Source: Amia ocellicauda
Taxonomy: Eukaryota > Chordata > Actinopteri > Amiiformes > Amiidae
Direction of reading: 5' to 3'
Assembly: GCF_036373705.1 (NCBI RefSeq)
Contig: NC_089866.1
Coordinates: 8,752,001 to 8,816,000, forward strand
Length of the DNA: 64,000 nucleotides
Shown one piece after another: positions 39,201-50,645 of the stretch (its first letter is position 1; every line of letters starts with the position of its first letter). The notes under the pieces are model-generated. The model was not told where the DNA came from. It made no database searches and worked only from the letters and a program-made list of their open reading frames with translations. A program made the translations under genes and the position numbers.

Positions 39201-42200
39201 GACAATTCTAAATTATTGAAGGGTCCCACCCACAGCTTCAAGCCAATGAGAAGTTCAGCCATGTACTCTGTTCCAATTAAGAGTTTCAAGCCTTTATCCT
39301 GTTTTGATATGGAGGAATGGGGGAAGGGGAAGGAGAAGGAAAAGGAGGAGAAGGACTCCAGAACACACAGGGGAGCTTACACAAGCACCTGAATGGAATG
39401 AAATAACAGAATGTTATTGGATCAGAAGTCCTTGGAAATCTAATTTAAAACCAGATAAAAAGACCACAATGTGGCTTCCTGCCGCTCACCTGTGATGCAG
39501 CACGTCACCAGGTGAATATCCTCTTTCTGACTGTGGAAGGTGGCTGGCACAGCAACACGAGATTTCAAAACAAAAAGTAGTACAACATCAGCCAACAGTC
39601 CTCCAAGCGGTCAGCACTCAGAGAGCAGAGCCTGGAAACACAATTCTACTTTCTTTTGTACACTATTCAGATTCGAAATGAGGCAGGAAAACACCAGGAG
39701 GAACAGAAACAACCTGAACCTCTTTCAGAGTCTGTGGCTCTGTTCAACGCTGGCCTCTACCACCGGCTCCCTTTTTAAGTGCTTTGCATTTTAACCCTTC
39801 ACCTCACTGGTTGAAACTGGGTACGTCAGAGCGCTGCCCTGCTCACCTAGAAGGCTGAGGCTGAGTTTCTGGGATGTTTTCATGTCATCATCGAAACCAC
39901 CAACGAGATGCAGCTCCAACCTAAACCAGATACGAGAGTCGATTTGGGGGGGGGGGGGGCAGCAGAGGGAGAACAATGGGGGTTGGGATGTACATTTATT
40001 TAATACGTGAAAAGAGAACGATCAGGAGCTAGCACAAAACTCCCATTTCATCCTAAGGGAGTGGATCGAGGGAGAAGGCCAAGTAGCTGAGTTTGCTCTT
40101 GAACTACACCTCTCTCCTTTACAATTATTTGCACTATATAGATGTCAACATCCAGTACTATATACATGTGTAGTGATATACATTAACATTCTGGGGACAC
40201 GACTGGCTTTATTGTCTTGCCACACAGGTCAGTCTCACAACACTGCTTATTCTTACTTAGTCAGTGTGTGCACATGTGCGTGCCTGCCAGGAATTCATAA
40301 CTTGCCTTCCTTCCTGAGTGTGGCTGCTGAGTGATGTCACTGCCTCAACGAACAGTGGGACCTCACTCCAGGTGCTGGAGTCATCACAGTGCGCCAGGCA
40401 AGAAGCACCACTTCCTGCAGGCGCAGAAGCAGAGGGCATACTCAAGACACAGGTCAAGGGCATTGCTCTCGACAACCGCACACTGGCCCTGAACTGAGAC
40501 ATTGGGACTGTCCGCTCAATCTCATCCAGAGATCTCTCTCTCACACACACACACAATACAAAAACCCAAAGCCAGCCCAGGCGGTTACCCGTGTGTCGCA
40601 ATACCACCAGGTGGCAGGTGGTGGCGTCATCAGATGCAAGTACAGTGACGGACTCTAGGAAGAAAAAAAACAAAACACAAAGGCACATTCAATACCGGAC
40701 AACTGGCTGAAGCAGGTCAAGATCAACATAGCCTGAGGAATGTTTGTGCCTTCACAAAAAAGCAGCCAATGGGAGGGGTGAATAACCTTGTATGGGAACA
40801 CTTGGTCCAAAAAGCACATCCGAGTCATTCAGAACCAACCAGCACTGCAGCTAATCACAAGGCAGATTTAATACTGCACTGCAGCCAGCCAACCGTTTCT
40901 GTTAAACAGATGCCATGAGAAGTGCTATGTGTACAGATCAGTGGTTCTCAAACTGTGGTACACGTACCACTGGTGGTCCACGGAGCGCACCCAGGTGGTA
41001 CACCAGACTACCCTGTAATTTATTGTGTGCACAAAAAAATTAGTAAAAATCTATGTAAATTCTTAATTTGTAATGTATTGAATTTGTTTAACAAAGCTTG
41101 AGATGGGTTTTCATATTTTCTATTTTAATACAAAATGTTTATTATGTCTATTAAGTTCCTGTGGGACTGCGCACGCTAATAATTGAGTGTTTATACCGCT
41201 CTCAAGAGCTTTCAGAGAGACAGTTTAGTGCCACATTCGCCAATAGAACAATCGAAAATAAATACCTCGCAAAAATCAACTGTTATATCATGGCTGAAAG
41301 GACAAGACTCCCAAGAGGACTGATCCCTGCTCAGATAGATCAGACACACGTTGAGAACGAGGAGAATAATAAATCGGTCGCTGACACTAGCTCTGCTGCT
41401 GAACTCGATAAAGACTGCACTGCTGGTGTTAGCAAGTGCTGGAAAACGGCAACAAGGCGGTACGATCCAAATTATCTAAGTTTGGCATTTACTTACACCT
41501 GGAAGGAGGAAGAGCTAAGACCACAGTGTGTCGTGTGCTGTGATGCTCAGCAATGAGAGCATGAAGCCAGCACACTTAACAACGAAACATGCGATCTTGA
41601 AGGATAAGCCTGTTGAGGAAACTTAAAGATCTGAAGCAGCTATGAAGAAAAAGCTGCTGCTTTTGGATAATAAAATCAAGGCAGGCAATGTCTCTGTTTT
41701 CCCAACTCTGGAGAACCATCTGCACACACATGGTGTGGCACTTGATGCTGCAGTTTGTGCAACTTTTGTCATTTGAAGAACAGTTATCAGAGTTTTTTCC
41801 AGTAGAGGCAACACCAAAGTGGATCAGGAGCCCCTTTACTGTTGATGTCACGGGAATACCTGAGGACCTAACCTGCATTGAACAGGAGAAGTTGCTTTGT
41901 CAGAATTGAAACAACTGTCACTGTTGAACTTCTGGATCCAAAGAAGAGTGACTACCCAGCCCTCTCAATACCGTGTGCAGTTTTTGATGCCTTTTGCTAC
42001 TCCCCATCTTTGCAAGAAAGGTTTCTCTGATCTCACTGCAATCAAGACAAAGTATCGCAACAAAATGAATGCTGAGCCAGATCTGCGTTTGAAGCTCACT
42101 GCCCTCACTCAGTGTTGGTCATTGAGATTTTATGTGGTTCCTATGACAAGGTGACTTGTAGGTGGTACTTGGATGCTTTGGTTTAAAAAGTTTGAGAACC

Positions 42201-42831
42201 ACTGGTATAGATCATCATGTTTCTGTAGACACCAGTGCTACTCACGGTCTGCTGGGGTGGTCGCAGCGAACTCTCTCTGCTGCACGTACAGCAGCCCCGC
42301 GGGGTCCACACTGCCCGCCGTCTTCACCCGAAAGGCCCTGGCGCTGTCCTGCGGGAAGCCACCGCAGTGTTACCCATTGCAGCAGCATGTGGTGCATCAC
42401 GAACTAATGACTCTTTGCAGCTCTCATACAGCACTGACCACGATGCGGAATAAAACACGTCCCTCATTTACGACCGATTGCTAATTATTATTATAGATTT
42501 CAATCATACGGTGTGTCACTCATTGCAACATCACATTTCAAAGAAGCATAAGCAGCTTTAAAATGCATAATGCATAAAGGCTAACTAAATGCAAATGCAA
42601 TGCTATTGATAACTTTTTAATTTCAGCGACAATATATTTCATGCCATAATAAACATAACTAATTATATCTGTATTTAATAATATCCGCTGTTTTCTACCC
42701 GTTCCAGCTTGCTAAGGGATAGCGAAAAAAAATAGCAGCAGCCCTAGTACCTGTAGATGTGGGTACTTTTTGAAGAATTCAGCGGTCGTGTGAGGACGTT
42801 CAATTTTACAGCTGTTAATTAGAAGAGGCAT
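36235..42831 (-). CDS. NTAN1: NTAN1, protein N-terminal asparagine amidohydrolase
   Basis: There are ten exons in transcript order: 42751-42831, 42246-42348, 40589-40654, 40306-40414, 39847-39920, 39490-39543, 39065-39118, 37454-37551, 36770-36883 and 36235-36414. They total 933 nt and encode 310 aa, the same length as human. The enzyme deamidates N-terminal Asn, exposed by Met removal, to Asp, feeding proteins into the Arg/N-degron pathway. The protein starts MPLLINS. It keeps GLLYVQQRE, the active-site block SDDATTCHLVVLRHTG with Cys75 at the human position, LHLVGGF and the C-terminal STSPQVEPPHFIQHI. Intron 4 begins with GC instead of GT. Introns carry a Tc1 copy (intron 7) and a deleted hAT element (intron 2). 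It is transcribed towards PDXDC1 and lies head-to-tail downstream of RRN3. Confidence 0.96.
37703..38923 (+). mobile_element. Tc1/mariner transposon, copy 2 (1221 bp) in NTAN1 intron 7
   Basis: It has the same terminal repeats (CACTCACCTAAAG with one change nearby), the same 1221-bp length and TA duplications at 37701-37702 and 38924-38925. It is closely similar to copy 1 throughout and lies antisense to NTAN1. It therefore inserted as a full-length element, and its damage is by point mutation. Confidence 0.95.
37851..38891 (+). pseudogene. Inactive Tc1 transposase (nonsense codon, catalytic D to E)
   Basis: The frame matches the copy 1 transposase codon for codon, but a TGA at 38073-38075 replaces the CGA of copy 1 in RRMGRLIQAD. 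A second change turns the catalytic block FQQDN into FQQEN, so the second acidic residue is E instead of D. Other residues (DESRF, NPIEHLW) are kept. Either lesion should abolish activity. The element keeps intact ends and could still be moved by a transposase supplied elsewhere. Confidence 0.92.
40939..42204 (+). mobile_element. Internally deleted hAT (Charlie-like) element in NTAN1 intron 2
   Basis: Terminal inverted repeats CAGTGGTTCTCAAACT and AGTTTGAGAACCACTG bound 1266 bp. Flanking 8-bp duplications are GTACAGAT (40931-40938) and GTATAGAT (42205-42212), differing at one base. Inside, 41281-41556 reads MAERTRLPRGLIP and RRYDPNYLSLAFTY then CVVCCDAQQ, and in a shifted frame ESMKPAHLTTKHAILKDKP: a BED zinc finger. 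Near the right end FLMPFATPHLCKKGFSDLTA and NKMNAEPDLRLKL match the C-terminal dimerisation region of SCAND3/ZBED-type hAT transposases. The catalytic core is missing, so the element is non-autonomous. Confidence 0.92.
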
Positions 42832-44487
42832 TTTTTTTTAAATGAAAGATGCAAGTAATTCAATCACAACGTCCTCTCTGCTACACGCTTTACGACTCCC
42901 CAACACACAAGGACTTCCTCAAACCTAGCTCCGCCTCTTGCAACGTCACAGGTCTGCGCTGGGGTTTCTGGGAAATGATGTTCTAATCGCCTGTCAATCG
43001 GGTCCTGCATACAGAGGGGAAGATTTGTTTTTCTAATCCACTCGAAACGATGCAACAAACAGTGCATCTTAATGCTTTTTACTACAGTGACGTGCCATGT
43101 TATAAATTATGCACAATCCAAAAAAGTTAATGGAAGACGTTTAAAATGTATTATCAGCTTTGAATGAAACATGCTGTAGAGTTGCATAAAATTAATACAC
43201 TTGCCATAAGAGTCAGGTTGTTAAATTTGGATCCTCGCATAGTATATTAGAGTATAGATCTGTACTGTACTAACTATCCCACGAATAATATATGTAGATA
43301 TGCTTATTAAACACAATACTTTGTTATATAGGTCAAATTAATACATACAAATAAATCATTGCTCTAGTTTGGCACGGTTTTGTTTTTGAAGACAATTTTT
43401 CAATTTTTAAAACCTAAAAAAATATTTTAATTTAAAATAATGTGAACATGACAACAGGTGAATTTAAAAATGCATTTCCCCGTTCAGAAAAAACAAACTA
43501 ATAATGTGATGTGGCTTTCACTTTCAAGTCACTGCATAACACATTTCCCATGAAAGACAAAATCATTTTTTTCTTTGAAAATGTATTTATCTTACTGAAT
43601 GACATTTTTACATTTTAGAGAAACTACGCTGCTTCAGAGTGATTTAGTTTAGCTTTGAGAATCCATAAAACTATCAATTTTGCCTGCCTAACTTTTATAA
43701 TCCCTCTTGATGAAATTCCCTTTCACTTTCATTTTTTTCTGCACAAGATAATGCAATAAAGCCCGTCACAAATTAGGGAAAACTTGAACGAAGATACCAA
43801 CAATCTATTGTTTTAAATCATATTTCACTTTTCTTTCTCCGATGCAGAATCTAGTGGATCTAGTATAAACTGTGATTAAAAAAAAAAAAAAAAAAAAAAA
43901 AATCATAAGACATCCACCGACAGACATTAAAAAATGTCAAACAGACTGCTACAAATATATATAGATACATTTACATATACACACATTTACATAGATGCAG
44001 AGAGAGACTCAATCCATGTGATGATCCTCTTGCTGAAAAGAATGGCCTCTGTAAATTTGGACAAATAATTTGTGATAACTGAAAGCTGGTAAGTCTGCTT
44101 TGGGCCTTGCATCGAGGCCTGCTTTCAGAGGAGATTTTCCCCATTCCCCCCTTGAACCTGGCAGGTAGCTCCTCTCTCCCCTGCTCACCAACACACTCCC
44201 AGACTCCCAGAATCAGGAACTGGGGCAGCATATCATCGCTGTGAAAGGTGATCTCATTCAGAGATAGGAGAAAGAAGAGAATGGCACTGACAGATTATCA
44301 GGGCGCCCCAGAGCTGGTGATAAAAGGGACAGTTTTGTGGCAACCCGATACTGCAGCGCCTTTTTTGTTTTCGGATGCACCTGGCCTTGTGGCCTCCATC
44401 TACAGCTGCCGTTTTGGTGAACAAAGCCTGACTGAGGTTAGGAAGAAGCTCACTGGCAGATTACTGTAGAGTGTCCTACAAGGGTGG
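42832..44487. other. Intergenic region between RRN3 and NTAN1
   Basis: This holds the NTAN1 promoter (CpG-containing sequence near 42880-43000) and the presumed RRN3 3' UTR. A poly-A run lies near 43878-43902. No further exon or RNA gene was recognised. Confidence 0.5.
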
Positions 44488-47400
44488 TCAGAAGCGGCGC
44501 TGCAGGAAAGCCACGGGGGGAGAGCCCACGCTGCTGGGGCTCTGCAGAGAAGACTCGTATGAGCCGGGGGTCATGCCCACTACCCCGTCGCTTTGGGGTG
44601 TCTCTCCCAGCAGGAAGTCATCCTCCTCCTCTGCGGTGGAGCCCTGCAAGAGAACCAGAGAGAACACCGTCAATCACAATCACACCGAGGTCAGAGTAGG
44701 ACATGGAAAGATTAATCTCACAGATTACCATAAAGCTAAAACTGATCATTTTATAGCAACCCCACCCATGACGTGTAACAGCACTGCTCAGCAGCCTTTA
44801 CAGAAAGGGGGCTTCCCTTGGGATGGTGTTGTGTGCTATTAAGTTGGACAAATCACCTGTTTGACTAGCTTCTTTGGTCCATCCACCTCACACTCGCTGG
44901 GCTCTTCCCATGCCTGGTAGTGGGGCTCAATCAGCTTCCCCGACCTGGAGTCCAACAAGAGAGAACAGGGTCAGTAACAAGTCATTAACTGCTTGAACAA
45001 AACCATTGGTGTCTGCCATCAGGATCCAATTAAAGCATACTGGGAACTGGGGTCGTATAGAACCAAACTTCACTGGGACTTATAGATCCCAAACCTGAAG
45101 TAAAACATGAACATTAAGACAGCAAAACTGATTCTGCTGGAGAGGAAATCTCTCCGAATTGCAAGAAACATAAATAAATGAAAATATGCCGCGGCCCAGG
45201 CAATGCTGCCAGTGACAGCCCCTTTCTCCCGAGATCACAGCGGTCACCTCTTGAGCAGGTAGGGGTCGAAAGGGAAGAAGCTGTCCAGGGGGTTGGTGTT
45301 GGTAGGCATGGAGTCGCCCCCTTGGCCGCTCCGCACAGTGGGCAGCATCAGCCGGTTGTTGCGCTCGATGATAGTGTAGCAGAACACCAGCTGGTACTTC
45401 CTGCAGGAGGAGACACATGGAGGGTGAGGGGACACCGACATCAGTCACACGTTCCGCACAGATATGAGATCTAAATATACTTCATATATGAAAACTAAGA
45501 TGATCCTAACTCAGTACCTGGTGATGGCAGCGAAGATATTGGTGACGGCGGGCAGGCAAACCTTCAGGGGGTTGAGCTGGCACATCACGATGCGCTCCAA
45601 ATTCAGCATCTGGAGGTACGCCAGGCCTGAGAATACACACAACTCATCTTAACCCGACAGTAAATATGCAGCATGATGAAGGTCACAGTACCAGAGCACT
45701 GCTGCAATTGATATCCTTAAGAGAAAATGTTACATTTACAAACATGTCTCAGTGTTCCACCCTCACTTTCAATAATTTTCAGCAGATCAATATTTCTGTT
45801 TCTGTATCACCCCTCCAGCTGCCCTATACTCACCCTTGCGCATGTTGCCTTCCACGATCATCCGGTGCCTGAAGATCAGTGTGTAGAAGACGGCCTGGCA
45901 GGCGGCGTAGAAGGGGCCGTGCAGCGCCACGTCACAGTAGGCCCGAGAGCCGGCGTCCTGGTTGTCGATGTACAGGTGCAGCCAGGGCACCAGCAGGTCC
46001 AGACAGGCCTTCACTGTGCTGAGGAACAAACACGCACAGCCTGTCAGAGGGACGGCAGGGGGACAGCGGGACGATGAGAGGGAGGGAAAGAAGGAAGGAC
46101 CAGAAAAGGTGGTATACAAAATATGATAAAAAGAGAAATGAAGAAAAAGGAAAAAACAGAACGGTCAAGAACAGAGAAAAGAAGGGAAAAATGAAAGAAA
46201 AAGGAAAAACAGAAAAGAAAGTGCCACAACACTTAAAGAAAGGAGATCATGTGAATAATAAAGGGTCAAAACTATTATAATATGAATAACACTATTATAA
46301 TAATAATAATAATAATAAAAAGGAGACTACTCACGCGGTGGGGAGGAAGTTGGCCCGTGCCAGGAAGCTGCCAATGTACGATGCGGCAGCCTGGCGCAGG
46401 ACAGCAGGGAGACCGGGGTCCTGCAGGCTCTTCCACAGATGCTCCAGGAACGCCTCGGCCAGGCCCTGCAAAAGCCACAGCCCTCACACTCTGACCGAGC
46501 AGTAGCACACAGCTGTCACACACGGCCACTGAGACGGCACGGCCAACACACTCACTGCGACGACACTAACACTACGGGCAGGTGTTCATATGCATATTAA
46601 AAAAAAAAAAAAAGAATAATAAATATATATATAAATAAACAGTGTAGAAAATGGCACTGGCCTCAGAAGCAGAGGAGTGGAAATAGAAGAGAACAACGTT
46701 TCTTTTCTTTACAAGCGGGTGCTGGAGAGCGGTGTGCGGCAGTGGAGCAGTGAGGAGTCTCACCAGGCGGAAGCTGCAGAGGTAGAAGATGGCGTACTGG
46801 ACGTGGTAGGAGGCGTGGGTGGGCAGAATCAGCTTGTCGAAGACACACATTAAGTCGCGGTACAGCTCCTTGGTGCACGGAAGATCCAGGACTCCTGCAC
46901 AGCGGGAGAACATGGAGAAAATCATGTTGCTCTTTTTATGGACTATGGTACCCAAATATACAGTAGCAAAACTGTCCTGTACATGTATCAGTTAACACCT
47001 CCAGCCCTCACCGTTCACAAAGCACACGTCCTTGATGTAGGCCATGAGGACGGCCATGAGGGTGTCCAGTCTCTCTGCCACTGGGTGTGCCATCGCCTCA
47101 CCCCCATCCTGGAAGGAAGGATCTGGCGCCAAACTCTGATCTTCATCCTTTCATATAAAGATTACATCCAGCAAACATGTCAGAGCCTTTCTAAAAATAC
47201 ATGTAAATAAATCAATAAATACTGTAATTTACAGAAGAACAAACTAAATTCATAATACTCCCTGCCCATCCTCATCTACCAGTGATTCTACAACTGACAC
47301 TGTATATAATTTCTAGTAAACCTGGTTAACAATTTAAGACTATGAGAATACCAGAATCAAGATGAGGACAAAGTCTAGTTATTTCTTTAACACAGTTCAG

Positions 47401-50046
47401 ACTGCCATGCGTACCCGTCGTGTGATGTAACCAAATGAGTTTCCATGTTTTAATGATGCTGATGGCTAGATAGGTCATGACTGGCCGTGTTTAGGACTCA
47501 AAACCTTATTAGGCAACGCATCATATGAGTGTGTTGCCTTCCTGTAAAGGGTCTCCTGCCCCCTCAATCCTGATTACCATGTGAAAGAGACCCTCCTCCT
47601 GCAGCCCCTCGTTCTCTCTGGCCTGCTGTGCCGCGGTCTCCTCCGATTCCTCGATCTCAGCCCGGGGTGCGGTCACCTACACGAAACGGCCAGACACTCA
47701 AAACTGGGGGCTCTCCCCAAGAAGAAAGCATGCAAAACATCTTCTCTTGCCCTCAATATTCAACTCACTAGCCTCATCCAATGGCCTCCCCAGAATTAAT
47801 TATTGAACAATCCATCTTGGGAAGGGGACACTCCAAGCTAGTGTGTCCTCTGCTTTTCATTCCACCCCAGATGTAAATTACTTAATTGATCTAATTATTT
47901 GGATCAGAAGTACAATCTGCTGTCATTTTCAGGAGTTAAGCAGCTGCTAATTGAAAGGTACATGCAGGATACATTTCCATGCTCAGCCTCCCCAGGCCCC
48001 TCACACTCCCTCAGCGACACTCACGTCCAGCTTGAGCATCTTGCTGAAGACCAGCTCCAGCACATCCCTGCGCAGCGCGGGCAGGTACACGGTCACCCGC
48101 AGGAGGTTGTGCACGTAGCACTCCTGTACACAACACAGAGCCCACTGTCATAGCAGAGTCAACTCTCAACACTGTACCTGTCAGCAGGCAGTGCATTATC
48201 AACAAAAGACCTACAGAGCAGTGGTCAACTCCAGTCCTGGGCCCCCCATTGTCAAGCTGCCTTTTGGTTGCAACCGATTATGATTAGCTCACTTAAGGGT
48301 TCAATTAAGTAATGGAGGCCTCATTGCAAACAGGACCAGGGATGAGAACCACTGCTAAAGACCAAGTCCAGTGATTCCCAGTGCTAGTCCTGAGGAGCCA
48401 CCAGGAGCCCAACAGTCAGTTTGTTACAGAAGTTGTGTTTTCAAATGTAGCATAAGGAATACATGACCAGGTTCTGACAGAATTGGGACAAATCAGTTAG
48501 TGTCACGGCTAATGACTCTCTAATGCTGTTCACCAACCTTACCAGAGTTCGGGGGGATTTCTGGACAAAAGGGAAGTTGTCAGACAGGATGGGCATGAGG
48601 AACCGGGAGGTCCTGGAATACAAGAGAGAGACTTGGTGAGTCTGTGCTGCCGTGTCCATTGCCAGCTAAACAACAGGATCAGGGATTCTGGGGGACACTT
48701 ACGAAGGTACATAGTTGCTGATGACTTTCAGGGCTCGATGACACAAGTCAAAGTTTCTGGGTAGGTCTGTAAAAAAAGGAATGCCACAAGAAAGGAAAAA
48801 AAGCAACTTAAGTGACCAAAAAAAACAGACATTCATATTTGTGGCATTGTCATTTCACTCTGTCAGTTGTGAGTTAAGGTTTGCCAGGGAATTACCTTCG
48901 TCGTCATCATCCGAGTCAGAAATATCGACATCCCCCTCTCGGATACGGACTCTCCCTGTGTACGAGACCACAAACAAACGCAGTTAGGCACCCAAGGGTC
49001 AAACCGGATGACCAGAAGAGCTGTCCGGATACAGAAAGGTAAGGGAAAGTCTGGAGCGCTCACCTGGTGTGAAGTTGGAGACCACCATTTTGAGGCATGA
49101 CCTGAGATAAACGGTCTGAGCGGAGACCAGGTTGCCCAGAAAGGCCAAGTACTCCTCCACAACAACAGGGCTCCGTCCCAACCAGGGTAGTTTCTAACCA
49201 CACACATACAGAGACACACATAAATAGCTTCAGTTATGATGTAACACACACACACACACACACACAGACACTACTCAGCTCAGACCAGCTCTATAGGAAT
49301 GTCCAAAGCCAACGAGGACGTATGAAAACGTTCCTCACCAGGATTACAGAGACTAACTGCTCGTTGTCCTTGGTCAACTGGGTCACACAGTTGCGGAACT
49401 CCATGAGCCAGTTGACAATCTGAGCATCCTGTCAAGAGAAGAGAGAATATGATTTACGGGGAGAGGGGGGGCTAAAGACATCAACAGCATGATCCAGATC
49501 TCTGCTTGGCCACCCATAAACCATTATCAACAGCATGTTGTTTCTTCAGAAAGACCAATATCAGATCACAGGGACCTTTTGTTTAAGTATTTGTATTACT
49601 ATACACTCTCTATTGAAGTTTTACATTTGTAATCTAACTTCATTTGTTTACTTTCTGTTATTTCATACTATTTTATGATTCCTTTGCTAGATTTTTTGAT
49701 GTATGTATTTTAATCTGAAAACAGGATCTAACAGAAGCAATGCAGGTGCTGCTATAACAGTAAACATAAGATATAGTCCTTACCTTTATGTCAGGGTCTG
49801 ACAGCTGGTGTTTCAGAAGTTCATAATCACTGGCGTCACCCTTAAACACAGACATACATACCAAAAATCACAACGGTTGCATTCCTGTACAGTGTACGTT
49901 GACACAGTGTTGCTAATAAGTATTACTCTGAAATGTACAGCATGTCTCACCCGTTTGAATTTGTCCAGCATGTCGACAACGCTGCCCCCGAACCGCACTG
50001 TCTTCATCGGCGGGGTGCTAATGAATTCTCCCCCGTCCACCTCCAT
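44488..50046 (-). CDS. RRN3: RRN3, RNA polymerase I-specific initiation factor (TIF-IA)
   Basis: There are seventeen coding exons in transcript order: 49951-50046 (coding part), 49784-49840, 49339-49428, 49064-49193, 48896-48955, 48703-48766, 48543-48612, 48025-48123, 47578-47676, 47012-47108, 46764-46894, 46335-46465, 45834-46018, 45518-45626, 45248-45400, 44857-44944 and 44488-44643. They total 1815 nt (604 aa; human 651). RRN3 is a HEAT-repeat protein that bridges RNA polymerase I to SL1 at rDNA promoters. Matches include STPPMKTVRFGG, LPWLGRSPVVVEEYLAFLGN, the acidic loop GDVDISDSDDDEG, RFLMPILSDNFPFVQKSPRT, DVALHGPFYAACQAVFYT, YQLVFCYTIIERNNR and a C-terminus with SPSSVGSPP. The N-terminus (MEVDGGEF) is shorter than in human. 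An open frame continues upstream across a possible 5' exon, so the true start is uncertain. Confidence 0.95.
48219..48354. mobile_element. Short hAT-type MITE in an RRN3 intron
   Basis: This is a 136-bp sequence with ends CAGTGGTCAACTCCAG and GAGAACCACTG, flanked by CTACAGAG and CTAAAGAC (6 of 8 positions equal), consistent with an old hAT target duplication. It has no coding capacity. A fragment resembling a related repeat (ACTTAATTGATCTAATTATT) occurs near 47880. Confidence 0.6.
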
Positions 50047-50645
50047 GCCCCCACACTGTCGGAACAGCACGTTATTACACAGCCATTGCAATCGGACTAT
50101 CAGTCCCAACAGAAAAAAGCAAGATCGGCTGCCTATAAAAAGACAAACTTGTAAAAGTGGCTAAAGAAATGACAAGCGTGTGTCTGTAAAGAATGACGCT
50201 GATCCAGAATTTCGAATTTTAGGAGCTAGCGCATGATTCTATTTGCAGTATGGCGACACACATGAAACACTCACCCTGTTCAAACGCAGGGAAATATGAC
50301 AAGATGTGTCTTTATAATAATGTATAATGATATATATACTGAAGTACAGTCACTCGCTCTTGCTTGCCGCAGCAGCACGCAAGTCCCGGCATGTTCCCTG
50401 TAAACCCGGAAGCGCGGCCCGGCTCCTGCTCTCTAACCTGGATGTGGTTCTTGGGCAGCTGTGGTAGCAGTTCTTCTTGTTGATGTGCTAGGTCTTCAAA
50501 TACTTCCCAAAGTACATGTACGACTGATATTAATAAGGAGTTAATGCTGATTATATAAGCTCTTTCGTCACGTCTTGTATAACTGTAAATCAAGTATAAT
50601 GGAAACAGGACAGATATAGCTATTCCGCATGCGGACACTAGGGGC
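50047..50645 (-). promoter_or_regulatory. RRN3: RRN3 5' region and possible upstream exon
   Basis: The first recognised coding exon begins at 50055 after a GACAG acceptor. A minus-strand segment ending at 50441 with CCACATCCAG before GTTAGAG could be an upstream exon. Joined to 50055 it stays in frame (..LLPQLPKNHIQ then CGGMEVDG). An ETS-like CCGGAAGCG at 50406-50414 alternatively suggests a promoter close to 50400. The two readings cannot be separated without transcript data. Confidence 0.4.
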
